DNA of 64,000 nucleotides from Cavenderia fasciculata (GCF_000203815.1 NW_004457729.1:2294674-2358673), one strand, 5' to 3'. Counted from the stretch's first letter, positions 23,874 to 35,432 are shown. A program made the numbers and translations. Notes: a model not told the origin generated them from the letters alone.

Positions 23874-26800
23874 TTAAATTGTAAAAGGAGTTAAAGATCC
23901 CCATCTAGTACCAATAGCCAATTTAACTGGAATTGAAACTATATCTGAAAATTTGATTCCTTCCATTTGCTTTTTAACAAGGATTGCGACCTCTTTGATA
24001 CAATCCTCTCGAACTTCAAATAAAAGTTCATCGTGGATTTGGAGTACCATCAATGCAGGTGTTTTCTGTTCTTCAAAGATTCGGTCAATTGATATCATTG
24101 CTTGTTTGATGATATCGGCAGCTGTTCCTTGTGGAATAGAATTGACGGCCTTTCTTTTCTCCTTTTCAATCTCTACCTTGTCTCTAGTGTTGTTGTCTAG
24201 AAATCTCTTTCTATGATAAAATGTTTCGACGTATCCTACTTGATGGTACCGTTTCTTGACACTATCAATATACTTGATTAAATCGCGGTAGGTGTTGTAC
24301 AATTTTTCTTTTAATATTCTGGCTTCCTTTTCGTCCCGGTCCAATTTGTTTGCCAAACTCCAAGTTCCCATGCCATAAAGAATACCATAACATAATTCCT
24401 TTGCTATATCTCTTTCCTCTGCAGTTACATCCTCTATCCTCGTACCTTTGTTCATTTGAACAAACATGGTTTTAAAAAAATCAAAATCTGGATTATTTAA
24501 TCCATCCAATAATAATTTATCTTCTGATAAATGTGCCTAAAGTAAAGATAAAAGTATTAATATTAATAAATATTTAATCACGATTAATAATATTTTGTAA
24601 TTACCAAAATTCTTAATTCAATTTGACTATAATCGGCTGATAAAAATAAATAACCTTTTCTTGGTATAAATGAATCTCTAATTCTAACTGTAATTAATCT
24701 ACAATTATCTTCTTTTAATTCTAAAGTCTAAAAAAAAAAATGAAAATGAATATTAAATCTTTTTTAGATCTTTTTAATTTTTTTTTTTTTATATTTACAC
24801 TTAAAGAACCAATACTTTTACTTTCATTTGGGGAAGGGGAATAATCAACTGTAACATTATGATGATCATAGGGAGGTGAACAATGTTGTGAAGCACTTGA
24901 AGATGCTTTGCTAACATTGTTGGTAGATACATCACTAAATGAAATGGGAGATTCACGAAAAGTAAATGCGTTGGCAATGGATTGCAAATTTGGATAAGTC
25001 ATTGCTAGACGACCAGTTGGAACATTTGTTTGCATGATGGTTGTATAAATTCTCATCATTTCGTAATCTGGATTGTAATAACCAAATTTAAATAATACAT
25101 GAACATAGTTGAGCAGGTGATGTGACAACTTTCTCCATTCGATCAACATTTTCGGAAATGCAGCCTTTTCCTCTGGGACTGCTTCGAGTATAGCCGCCTT
25201 GGTAGAATGATGTCTTTTCACAATTTTACCTCTATTTGCCTTTGGAATATCAACCACACGCAAAACATTGTAAAGGATATTTGACATGTCCTCTTTGCTA
25301 GACATTGAAAATTTCAAGTCAGGAACCATCAATCTTGCCTTGACTTCAATATATTGTAGTTTTTGGAGTACTTCATATTTTGTATTTTGACAAGTCGCAT
25401 CATCAAACCCAATTCCATTATACTCCATCTTTGCCAATATAACCAATAATGGCATTTCCATTTCATTAAATATTTTATACAAATCTCTATTAAAATGAAA
25501 TCTTGTAAATAATTGTTTCATTAAAACAAATGATCTATAACACTAAATCAAAAAAAGATATTAATTAGAAATTGTTTTCTTTTTCTTTCTTTTTTTTGTC
25601 TTACATGATGAAATGATCTATCATAATGATTTAATTCATCAACATTTGTAGATAATTTTTTATCTTGACTAAACTCTCTAACAAGAGTATCCAATGTTGT
25701 ATCTTTATATTTATCAGGATCAAGTAACCATGCCCCAACCCTAGGATCCATTATTCCTTTTTTAACTTAAAAAAAAAGGTTAATTCTTTGCTTGATTCTT
25801 TTTTTTTATTATTTTTTTGTTAACATACCATGAATATCCATGCTCATTAACATTTTAATTTGAGCTCTACAATTATATAAATATTTATAAGAGTTTGGAT
25901 TTTCCATTATTATTTTTGTTAATATTCTACATTTCTCTAGAAATTCATTTGTATTATTTTGTTGATCTATTATTATTGGTTTATTATTATGATTATTGGC
26001 AACGACAATAGCAGTAGTTGTATTTGTTGTAATTTGTTGTTGTTGTAGTGGATCATTTATATGATTTAATTTTCCAGTTTTAGTTACTTGATATTTTACA
26101 CTCTTTTCTTGAGGATTATTAAGTGGTAGATAATATACAATGTTTCCTGTTGTTTCAATATATATACAAATACCAACGACATGATTCAATTTTGGAAGAA
26201 ATGATATTTCATCTTCACCTACTAGTTCGAGAAGAGGTGATGATGAAAGTGGAAGATGTGATTGGTAGACTAGACAATACGAGAAATGAACTTGAGTTGC
26301 CCACAACGATTTAAACCAATCATATGATGTCTCTGTGATGACTCGTGGTACAATCTCTTTTGATCGGATGAGTCCATAATGTGGTTGAGGGTCAGATGCA
26401 CCTGGAAATGGAGATATGAACCCTTTGAATGCATAACCACGTAATTCATCTTCTTTGAGTCTGGTGGTTGGAAACTTGACTGCTAGCTCTTGTACCAACT
26501 GATCTTTGAATCGTACCATTTTCTCTTTGAGTTGTCTTTTCTCCTGTTCCAATTGTTCTTTTCTTTTCAACTCCTCTTCTATTATCTTTGCCGATTCTGC
26601 CTCTTCAATCCTTTTCCTCTTTTCCTTTTCCTCCTTATCCTCGATCTCCTCACCATCACCATCGATTGTCATTGTCGTTGCTTGAATGGGAGGAGGTAGA
26701 TGAGGAGTGGAAAAGAAAAGAGGTGGCAAAAGATCAGTTTTTAATTTCTTTCTCTTTTGGGTTATTGGTGATTCATCAATCACTATACTATTGTCACGAC

Positions 26801-27188
26801 TCGTATCATTACTATGATTATTATTATGATTATGATTATGATTATCTCTTTGATGTAGATTAACAATGATTGCCTTTTCAAGATACTTTTTCTCGAATCT
26901 ATCTAACTTCTTTTCTACTCTTGCAATCTTTTTAATAAACTCTTTTGGTGTTGAAAGTATATTATTAAATGATTGATTATTAATAGTAGTAGTAGTAGTA
27001 TTATTATGATTATTATTATTACTTTGGTTACTATTATTATTGTTATTGTTTAAACTCTTATCACTTGAGAAATCAAATTGAAAGCTTTCTTCACCTTCAT
27101 TTACAACTACTACCAATGGTTGTTGTTGTTGCTGTTGAACAGGTAAAAGTAGTTGTAATTGATTGTGATTATCCTTTACATTTTCCAT
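23874..27188 (-). CDS. DNA polymerase theta-like family A polymerase lacking helicase
   Basis: Five exons (25829-27188, 25605-25765, 24799-25542, 24605-24727, 23874-24536) make 1016 residues. The C-terminal half is a family A polymerase. Motif A is FLSADYSQIELRILAHLS (Asp about 787), motif B is RDIAKELCYGILYG (Arg 838, Lys 842, Tyr 846), and motif C is QIHDELLFEV (Asp about 965). TGRLAMTYPNLQSIAN precedes them. Wording such as YGILYGMGTWSLA is nearer Pol theta than Pol nu or mitochondrial Pol gamma. The middle (HVVGICIYIETTGNIVYYLP) resembles the inactive exonuclease-like domain of that group. The first ~200 residues are low complexity, and no helicase motifs occur. A Ser-rich insertion sits before motif A. 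Likely role: lesion bypass or end joining. The gene ends 21 bases from the facing F-box gene. An E2F-like box lies upstream. Confidence 0.82.
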
Positions 27189-27286
27189 AATGTCGATATC
27201 TCATAGTACATTATACTATAAATAAATTAAAGGATGTAAATAGACGGAAAGATAGATATGAAAAGTGTGTCAAAAAGAACTCAAAG

Positions 27287-27293
27287 TTCCCGC
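27287..27293 (-). promoter_or_regulatory. E2F-like element upstream of polymerase gene
   Basis: A TTCCCGC core (plus-strand reading, within AAGTTCCCGCTC) lies about 100 bases upstream of the polymerase ATG and is followed by a T-run. The same core with a T-run precedes the kinesin gene. E2F sites work in either orientation; the assignment is inferred. Confidence 0.42.
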
Positions 27294-27554
27294 TCTTTTT
27301 TGAAAACAATATTGTTAATTAATTCTAGGAAATAATAATACTATACCGTAGAACAGATTAATCTTTTTATATTTATTGATCGTGGATTGATTTACAGAAT
27401 GAATTGCCTATACAAACAAACAAACAAACAAACATCAACAATGTCAATATCGATATCAATATTATTTCTCAAACTGCCATGCACCACAACATCCATGACG
27501 ACAACCACATTGGATAGAAGAGTGTACAGAATTACTTGATACATCTGAATAACT
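27294..27554. other. intergenic with AAAC repeat and one arm of an inverted repeat
   Basis: Contains a (CAAA)n microsatellite (about 27413-27433). At 27441-27515 lies a segment whose reverse complement recurs at about 28063-28131. No confident gene. On the minus strand a Cys/Gly/His-rich reading (CGCRHGCCGAWQFEK) ends here, but I find no start for it. Confidence 0.4.
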
Positions 27555-27796
27555 TTAAACTGTTTCATTTAAATTGGAGATAGTTTGGAAGATTTCTAAA
27601 TTTAAAAAAAAAAAAAAGATAAATTAAGTAATTAATTAGTATTCATAAAACAAATAATAGAGAGAGTTTTGAATATTTTAATAATACTTTTGACAACGAT
27701 CATGAAATAGGGGAGAAACAACTTTTGATAAATTCCAGTCATTGCGGTAAAACACATTGCTACCCCCAGAATGAACGAAAAGAGGAACTTATATTT
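27555..27796 (-). CDS. possible small membrane protein, 5' exon not found
   Basis: Two exon-like pieces on the minus strand, 27688-27796 and 27555-27595, join in phase through an AT-rich intron (GTATTA ... TTTAAATTTAG) and end at TAA. They read KYKFLFSFILGVAM..., then GIYQKLFLPYFMIVVK, then KIFQTISNLNETV: a hydrophobic segment followed by a short polar tail, 49 residues in total. The upstream exon that should carry the ATG is unclear. An internal ATG in GVAM could serve instead. I do not recognise the family. The coherent splice phase and protein-like composition are the only support. Confidence 0.38.
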
Positions 27797-28402
27797 CTAA
27801 TTTAAGAAATAAATTAATAATTGGTAAGATTTTTTGATTGGATTTTAATGAAAAAATATTGTTCATACCTCTTTATAAAATAAATTTCAAACTAAATATT
27901 ATTATTATTATTACTATTCAAATTTGAATTTACAACTAGGTATTATTATAATTCTTATTATTTTTAAAAACTATCAATCAAACAACAAAAGTCAGACAAG
28001 AAACTATTAACACCATCTCTCCAATTTCGATCTTAAAATAATAATATTCTATGGTGATGGATACAGTGGTCGTGGTCATGGATGTTGTGGTGGTAGTGAG
28101 AGAAATAATATTGATATCGATATTGACATGTGAAGCTTGTTTATTATTATTGTCCGCCCTGACATCATTATTAAATAGTAATCAACCAACCAAACTTTTA
28201 GTTTATTTTATTGATGAGATTGTGTTTCTTTTTTAAAAATTTATCTTATAGTTCAACTCGAGATTGATACATTATTTTTTATATTAAAGATTAATATTTA
28301 TTTTTTAGGCCCTTACTAACAAATAAACATTTCAATCTTCTATCTCTACCCTCTTATAATCTGTAATTATCGGTTAATTTTCGTAGTCCAAGAAATCAAA
28401 GA
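27797..28402. other. intergenic with second arm of inverted repeat
   Basis: AT-rich spacer. The segment at about 28063-28131 repeats 27441-27515 in opposite orientation, including ATGGATGTTGTGGTG and a shared AT-rich block of more than 25 bases. A frame reading GRGHGCCGG runs through it but lacks a start codon. The 61-codon frame 28051-28236 is in another phase and looks accidental. Confidence 0.4.
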
Positions 28403-28564
28403 ATGACAAAGCTCTCTGACAAATTAGGTGTATGTGGTACTTGTTTTGAATTACTTTTATTGTTGGCATCACTCTTTATTTCTGGAGTAGTGGTGACCTA
28501 TTTTTTTATGGAAGTCTTTGAGATTCCAAAAGCTCGTTATGAATGGAAATACCGTTCTCTCTAA
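28403..28564 (+). CDS. small single-span membrane protein, 53 residues
   Basis: ATG at 28403 to TAA at 28562-28564. The peptide starts MTKLSDKLGVCGTC, has one long hydrophobic span (ELLLLLASLFISGVVVTYFF), and ends with a charged tail (EIPKARYEWKYRSL). Codon use is coding-like compared with the spacer around it, and the flanks are AT-rich, as for real dictyostelid genes. The topology (short polar head, one span, basic tail) would suit a tail-anchored or signal-anchored protein of ER or mitochondria. I do not recognise a family. It is a single exon and too short for most gene finders. Confidence 0.55.
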   Translation: MTKLSDKLGVCGTCFELLLLLASLFISGVVVTYFFMEVFEIPKARYEWKYRSL

Positions 28565-29098
28565 GTACCCACCTACCTACCTACCATTCCACCTCCACAA
28601 CTAAATAATAATATTATTATGTCTATGTCTATACAATCTATATCCTTATTCCCTCTAAAAAAGTAATAAAGATCACTCAATTTAAAGAATAGATGTTGTA
28701 TGTTCCTTATTGTGCTATCCAATCTTTTCATTATTTTAATGCATGTCAAATGTAGATGTTTAAACAATCCTTGTTGCCAAGAACTTGTTGCAATCTTTCA
28801 TTTATCTTCACCTTTACTCCTTATGATATGCCTGATCGGTTATCACTCTCATGTCTGATGTTGTACTGAATGATTAATTAATTAATTCTTGAATTTATTG
28901 CCGTTTGATAAAAATAAAAAATGAAGTACTTTAAAAGAAAACTAAAAATAATTTAATATTTCATTTATTGATGATGGGGAATCTAGTTGATGTTTGTTTT
29001 TGTTATTTATTTTATTTTTTTCGGTAGTTATAATTGTTAGTATTTGTCTTTAAAAGTCACTTAGCAATTAATTACTTTATTTATCATCATTGTTATAG
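28565..29098. other. intergenic, AT-rich
   Basis: Just over 500 bases of AT-rich DNA without a convincing exon. An acceptor-like TTGTTATAG ends it at 29098, so an exon of the following remnant may be hidden here. Confidence 0.4.
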
Positions 29099-29694
29099 AA
29101 CTATGAGTTCAACAACTTCAAAGCAAACATGGGAAAATACCAGTAAGAGATATATTTTCCTCATATTTGTCTAGACATTTATTTCCTTCCTACCTCATTA
29201 TAGATCCAAAGAACTGGTCCCCAAACTCACAAAAGATTGGCTGGACAACTTTAAGAACCTTTGTGTTGGTTCTAAGAACCAAGATTTTTCGACTATTGTC
29301 CGACCTTGAATCATTCAAAGAGAAATCACCTACATGGAATTGATTTGTACAAAAACCTCTGTCTCATTAAAAGTAAATATGGTATGTAATATTTCAATCC
29401 TTTAAATAAATACCTTCAACTAACCATATTGTTTTTCTTTTAGAACTGGTCAAATACCATTCCAGCCAAATGATGGATGCCCTCAATGAACTCATTACAG
29501 AGTTTGGTAATCCCTGTGATCTCATTGTAGTTAACCAGTACAAGAACAGTTTTCTTTTTCTTGAATTGGAAAATATCAGAGATTATTTTACACACTTTTT
29601 CCCAATCAACTTGTTTGAACAAAAAAAATGGAAACGCATTTATACTTCATTTAGACCACTATTATTTCACAATTCACATTATACCAACAAGTAA
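29099..29694 (+). pseudogene. frameshifted gene remnant
   Basis: Three exon-like blocks: 29099-29142, 29204-29381 and 29444-29694, with plausible GT/AG borders. The first two join as NYEFNNFKANMGKYQ + SKELVPKLTKDWLDNF...VGSKNQDFSTIVRP and then meet TGA at 29307-29309. From the same point a neighbouring frame continues as TLNHSKRNHLHGIDLYKN. It runs through the next splice into ELVKYHSSQMMDALNELITEF...VVNQYKNSFLFLELENI to TAA at 29694. The break therefore looks like one lost or gained base. An ATG at 29103 opens a third frame (MSSTTSKQTWENTNPKNW) that soon stops. I do not recognise the family. A sequencing error instead of decay is possible. Confidence 0.45.
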
Positions 29695-29840
29695 TAAACA
29701 TATCTCAAATAAACTTTGAAATAAACCATTTATGTATTTCCAAAACTCAATATTTTTTGTATAAATATATATAATTTATAAATGTGTAAATACATAATTA
29801 TTCTATCGATGGTCATAACATATTACTGTTTTGATTATTA

Positions 29841-31795
29841 TTATTCTTCTTCTTCTTGGTGATCAGTATCCATTTGATTATCATTCATTTCTTCGTTGTT
29901 TTGATTATTATTATTATTATTTTGATTTTGATTATTTTGATTTTCATCATCATCTTCATCATCATGTCGCTCCTCTTGAATGATTGTATTTGATGGATCT
30001 TGTTCATTTTCCTCAGTTGGATTTAATAGATAATCAAAATCATCTTCTAGTTTAACCAATCGACCATAAATTTCAAAACAACAAACACACAGTTCGTTTC
30101 CATCTCGTTGATTTGGACCAGTCATTTGAATTCTAAAATGACGGTATGAATGTGTAGAGTCAACCTCCCAGCCAGCGATCGAGTAGCCTTCTTTGAGACT
30201 GATATCTTCTTTGTGATCTTTGAGACAATCCCAGTTCTCTCCATCGAGTGATCCAAGTAACTTCCAATTCTTTGGTGCCGCATATATTGATCCTTGACTA
30301 TCACCAGCATATCGCATGCTGTAGTAGGATGGACAGAGAACATACTTGTTGGACAACTCTACTGTGAGATGTGAATTGTCTAGCTTGTCTGTATACATGT
30401 TGGTTGGTGTTCGACCTGTGAATGGGTGTGGATATCCAATACTCATAGTCGACGACGTGACATTGGCCAATTGTCTAGCAACTGGGTTTTCAAATTCCTG
30501 TGTCCCGTTGAACGTCCCAAAATAATACATAATTCCATTCGTATCTCCCAACGTCACAAAACTAAAATCTTGTACACCGTCACGCAACCTTCCCAAACAC
30601 TCTCGACGTGGTTGTTGTTTCGTCGCCAAACACCGATACGATTCAAATAATATTTCACTATCCACCAAATTAGTTGGTTCAATATGATTACTTAATTGGT
30701 ATGGTGACATACTTGCAAATCTAATACACTAAACAAGTAAATAAATAATAATAATAATTATTAATATATTTTTTTTTTTAAGAGAGTTTTCTATTTTTTT
30801 TTTTTTTTTTTTTTCTTACTTGTAAAGGTTTTTGTAATTTTCTTTTCAAGAAATCCATTTCATCAAATTCTTGAAATGAAATGTCTCTTAGGATTGAATA
30901 TTGTTTCTTTGCCCAACGAACTAAAGAGTCGAATATTTCAACCTCTGGAACACGGAGACTGTCCTGTCTAAGAATACAAATAACATTCTCCTCGGACAGT
31001 AAATGCCAGTTGGGAGACGACAAGAGGATATCCATTGAATGTTGAGTGATATAATCAAAGCATAAACTTTTAATCTTTTCCATTCTAAACTTTTCTGCTG
31101 CATATAATACTTTACATATATCCATCTCTTCATCTCCTTCTAAACATGTTCTTAATGAATACCATCCACAAAACTAAAATTAAATAAAAGAAAGATATTA
31201 ATATTTATATCTTTTTTTTTTGTTTTTGATTTGTTTTTCTTTTTTCTTTTTTTTTTTTCTTTACATCTTTTAAATCTTCTAAACTATAATAATCGGCAGA
31301 AGATAGGATATCTAGGACAGTGGTTGGGGTTAGGTCGGCTTTACCAGTATATAAATATTTCAAGACACTATAGATAGTTTCTTTTGGGAAATGGGTAATG
31401 ATGGTAGATGATTTGGATTCGATGAGTGCTGATGAAAGCATTCTCATAAAGACTGGTGAACGAGCAGACAAGACAAACTTATGGGCATGAAACGATTCGA
31501 CAACGACATTACTTCCATAGTCTTGGATGGGTGAAGGGGTGATGGATACTGGTTTGCACGATTGCATATCCAAAGCTGATGGCGAACTACATGTTGGTAG
31601 TCCTCCCGACAATGGGTCTCCCACCACACTTATAGTGATATCTGACAATTCAGGATTATTAAAATAATATGAAAAATCAGAAACAAACTTCTTTCTCAAT
31701 CGATTGTTTCCTACTCCTGATACCATTTTTCTTTTAATATAATTATTTAAAATTAAATTGTTTTGTTTTTTTTGTTGTTTTCTGTTGTTGTTCAT
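29841..31795 (-). CDS. BTB/BACK protein with discoidin-like C-terminal domain
   Basis: Three exons (31265-31795, 30820-31173, 29841-30728), 590 residues. The BTB fold is split by an inserted Ser/Pro-rich loop: LSDITISVVGDP ... SFHAHKFVLSARSPVFMRML ... SVLKYLYTGKADL. A BACK-type helical region follows (ICKVLYAAEKFRMEKIKSLC ... EVEIFDSLVRWAKKQ). The C-terminal third resembles an F5/8 type C (discoidin-like) beta domain (NKYVLCPSYYSMRYAGD ... WKLLGSLDGENWDCLKDH ... FRIQMTGPNQRDG), ending in an acidic Asn/Glu tail. The domain order recalls BTBD9-type proteins, which act as Cullin-3 adaptors. The substrate is unknown. The start could also be the internal MVSGVGNNRLRKKF. Confidence 0.8.
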
Positions 31796-34474
31796 CGTGA
31801 TAAAAAAAAAGTTAGAATAAAGAAATAATAATAATAAATAAATATTTTAAAATGTAAATGTAAATACCTTTATATATATGTTTGAACAAACACAAAATTG
31901 AGAGAGAATGAGAGTGAAACTTTAAATTCTAGATTGAACTTGAGTCATTAATTAATTATTATTATTATTATTATTACTACACTACACTCTCTATTATTTT
32001 TTAAATTTAAATTATTAATATTATTATTATTTTTTTAAAAATACAATGGATGAGTAGGAGGAGGAGGTATGGTTGATAAATAATATTAATTTAAATTATC
32101 TCTCTCTTTTTTTTTTTTTTTTTTTTGAAATGGAAAGGAAATTATTATTATTATTTTTTTCTATCTATCTACTATTGATTAAAAGATTAAATTATCATTC
32201 ACCAATATTATTATTATTATTATTGTTGTTGTTGTTATTGTACAAACAAGTTGATTCCTTCTTTTGATTTTTTTAACCAGGATGATTATTCCGTTTATTT
32301 CTATTTAATATTTAAATTTTGATGATGATATTTTTAAATTGGAATATTGTATTCGTATCGTTGTCAATGCGACGATGATGTTCTTCTAGACAATATTATT
32401 CTACTCTATTAATGTGTGGGGGTTCACATTAATAATAATAATATTATTAATTTTTGTAAATATTATGGAAACAATTAGAGAGGTAACCGTGCACGTTTGT
32501 TGGATGATGAGTTATCTTCTTCCTCTCTCTCTCTCTCTCTCTCTCCTGTCACTTTGTCTCTCTCTCTCTGCCGTTGTATTTAGCAATGATATATATGAAG
32601 GAGGGGGTGATACTACTCTGTTTGAAAAACGATAACAAAAATCGTAACCACACGTGTACACACAAACTTACACACAATTAGCTGCGCAGTCGATAATGTA
32701 TTAAATATGGAAATTTGGATTAATATCTAAAAACTATAGGTTGGTGTAGTGTATATAAACACAAAATATTATCTAGTTTTACTTTTTAATTGATGATGAG
32801 GATGAGGATGATGTTGTTGTTGTTGTTGTTGTTAATGATGATGATGATAAAAATAATACATACATTACATATTATAATGGTGACGGATAAAGGAAAAAGA
32901 AAGGAGTAGAACAAGTAAAGTAGTAGGTCAAAGTAGTATCCCAACAATAATAATAATATTATACAGTAGCAGTAGCAGACAGTCAGTCAGTCTACTTAAA
33001 TACAAGACAAAAGGTTTAATCTACTACTACGAATTGTTTTACTCTACTTGTCTTCTCACGTTCATTGGTTGTTTTCTTTCCATCCACATAAACCTCAACC
33101 CAATAAAACCTACCAATGCTAGTATCATCGTGGACAGACACCATTCACACCCTAATCGTGTGGTGTGATTGTTTTATCACTACACCACACAACAATCGAA
33201 TTGAATTGAATCACCACCAACAGGAGGAAATATCATTCTATTCTCTTGTTGTTGTTGTTATTGGATGATCTAAGATATGATGATGATTTAATGAGTAAAT
33301 GAAGAAGATGTGGTGGTGGTGGTGACCAATGTACATCTTTCTTCTTCTTCTTCTTCTTTACATTCCAATTGTAATCGTTGTAATTGTTGTTGTTGTTGTT
33401 TTAACTTTAGTGTAGTGATAAATTAATAAACAATCCAATTGATTCATTCGCTTGATCATTATGAATGAGCAAGCTTGGAAGTTCGAACAACCAAAATATT
33501 TTTGATTCCCAGGGGATGAAGTAAAATACTCTAAATTTCCGGAACGGATAAATTTACTCTGCGTTGTAATGTGGTCGAGAAAATTCATAATGCTATCTTT
33601 AGTATAGATACAATCCTTTCCTCTTAAATAATCAGGTTCAACTTCAGCTGATTGATTCTCGCTCGAGGACTGGACATCACACCCCCTTCAACATTACATG
33701 ATCATCATCACCACACATGAACAAAAACACAGTGCGATCAAACCATTGAACTCCCTAATACCCCCATCACTCATTCATTCATTCTCGCATCATTCTTATT
33801 ATCACCACTCTTAAATTATTATTATTATTATTACTTCTAGCAATACACGAATAGTCTTATAACACTAAAAAAACATATATAATTCGAACCATCATATATA
33901 ACACTATTGATTGAGAGTGTTGCGGCGATCACAACATCAATACAAATATTCTATAAGCATCCAACTCATTTCCATATTCATCATATTCCACCCACCCACC
34001 AACCAACCTCTATCCCCATCCCCAACATCTATCATTATCGCACCTTTAAACAGTTCATCGCTAGTAAAAAGGGTGGCTATACTACTACTGCATGTTGCAT
34101 TATTTGATTGCTCCTACACCTTTTGAACTTATTTATAGTCGCGACGACGTTCTTCCATTTCTCGTTTTTTCGAAAACAGCACCAACCAACAATACCTTTT
34201 ACTCCTAGTTTCCCTGTGTCAACAAGTCAAGTGGAGACAAACAGACAGACCAATCAACCAATTAAAATTAAAATAACCTTCCATCTCTCTCCTCACCATC
34301 CCCATCAAAATTTAAATTTTATATATATATATTTATATTTATGTCTTGCATATTTACGAATCCACATATAATAATAATATTATATTCCATTCTTTTCTTT
34401 AATTTGTTGTTAAACATAAATAATACCAAAATACAAAATTAAAAATAATAATTTATTAAAAGAAAAAGAAAAAA
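31796..34474. other. long intergenic region (2.7 kb) with SSRs
   Basis: Between two divergently transcribed genes. It holds TTA/AAT repeats, CT repeats (32523-32570), GAT/GTT runs, an imperfect inverted repeat at 33158-33190, and one open reading frame on the minus strand (33358-33687) discussed separately. No further gene is convincing. CA-rich, promoter-like leader sequence lies just before the Rab-like gene (33930-34300). Confidence 0.5.
33358..33687 (-). other. open frame of 109 codons, possible gene relic
   Basis: The minus strand is open from 33687 to a stop at 33358, inside a long spacer. The peptide looks protein-like: SSSENQSAEVEPDYLRGKD, DSIMNFLDHITTQSKFI, GNLEYFTSSPGNQKYFGCSN, CSFIMIKRMNQLDC. 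The pattern GCSN...CSF...YHY loosely recalls FLYWCH/MULE-type zinc-binding modules. The first ATG is at 33588. After about codon 85 it runs into simple ACA/ACC repeat. No promoter or partner exon is recognised. It may be an unannotated exon, a transposon relic or chance. Confidence 0.3.
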
Positions 34475-35432
34475 ATGGCATTAAATAAATATATTGATCA
34501 TAGTAGAGAAGAATTGGAATCTAATGATCAACAACACCAACAGGGAGCTGGACGATCATTAAAATTATCAACCATTTTCAAAATTGAAGATTTTATTCCA
34601 GAAGCATTTAAAATATTGGTGATTGGACAAGTTGCTGTTGGCAAAACAACCATCGTCAGTAAACTAACTCATGGTTCTTTTCCATTTGATAAGGAAAAAA
34701 CTCATAAACCAACTGTATGTCAATCAATGTATTTGGAAATATTTTAAAATAGATCTAAATATTAATATTAATCATTTATAAATGTCAAAGATTGGAGTAG
34801 ACTTTTTTCTTAAAAAAATGCAATTGGATCATGATGGAACCAAAGAAGTAAAATTACAGATTTGGGATTTGAGTGGACAAGATAGATATATTGTAATGTC
34901 AAGGCCATATTTTCACAATGCCGATGGTGTTGCTTTGGTTGTTGACCTCAGTCAACTTGAACAAACAATGGAACACGCTAAAAAATGGAAAACAGAAGTA
35001 TATTCAAGATTAGATAAAGATATTCCTTGTATTTTATTGGCAAATAAGGTAATTAATAGAAAACTAAAACAAAAACAAAAACAAAAACAAAAAGATTATT
35101 AATTCTAATTTTTTATTATTCTTACATACTAGTATGATAAAATAGAAGAAAATGAAGAAAATTTAAAAGATATTACAGATAAATTAAATCTATATACAAA
35201 AGAAAATAATATTGCTAGTTGGGCATTCACATCGATTAAACATACCAACATCGATGAACCTTTTAATATTTTGACTAAATTGGTGTTTGAAGATTTGGAA
35301 TTAAAGGTTCAATCAAAAAATAAGGAAAAGTTTTCAGAGTTTAAACCTGAAAGAGAAAATTCTTTCAAAGTTCAAAATACTTCTTCATCAACAACAAAAA
35401 ATAGAACTTGTGGTGGATGTACCATTCAATAA
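34475..35432 (+). CDS. Rab32-like small GTPase with C-terminal CTIQ
   Basis: Three exons: 34475-34714, 34791-35048 and 35133-35432, 265 residues. A polar 35-residue head precedes the G domain. G1 is GQVAVGKTT, the switch I block is KPTIGVDFFLKK (as in Rab32/38), G3 is WDLSGQDRYIVMSRPYF, and G4 is LANKYDK with its codons split by intron 2. G5 is TSIK in place of SAK. G3 departs from the usual WDxAGQE but keeps the catalytic Gln. The C-terminus CGGCTIQ is a CaaX-like end, so prenylation is likely. Rab32-group proteins act at lysosome-related organelles and mitochondria. Membership is inferred from switch I wording; a divergent Rab of another group is the alternative. Confidence 0.8.
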
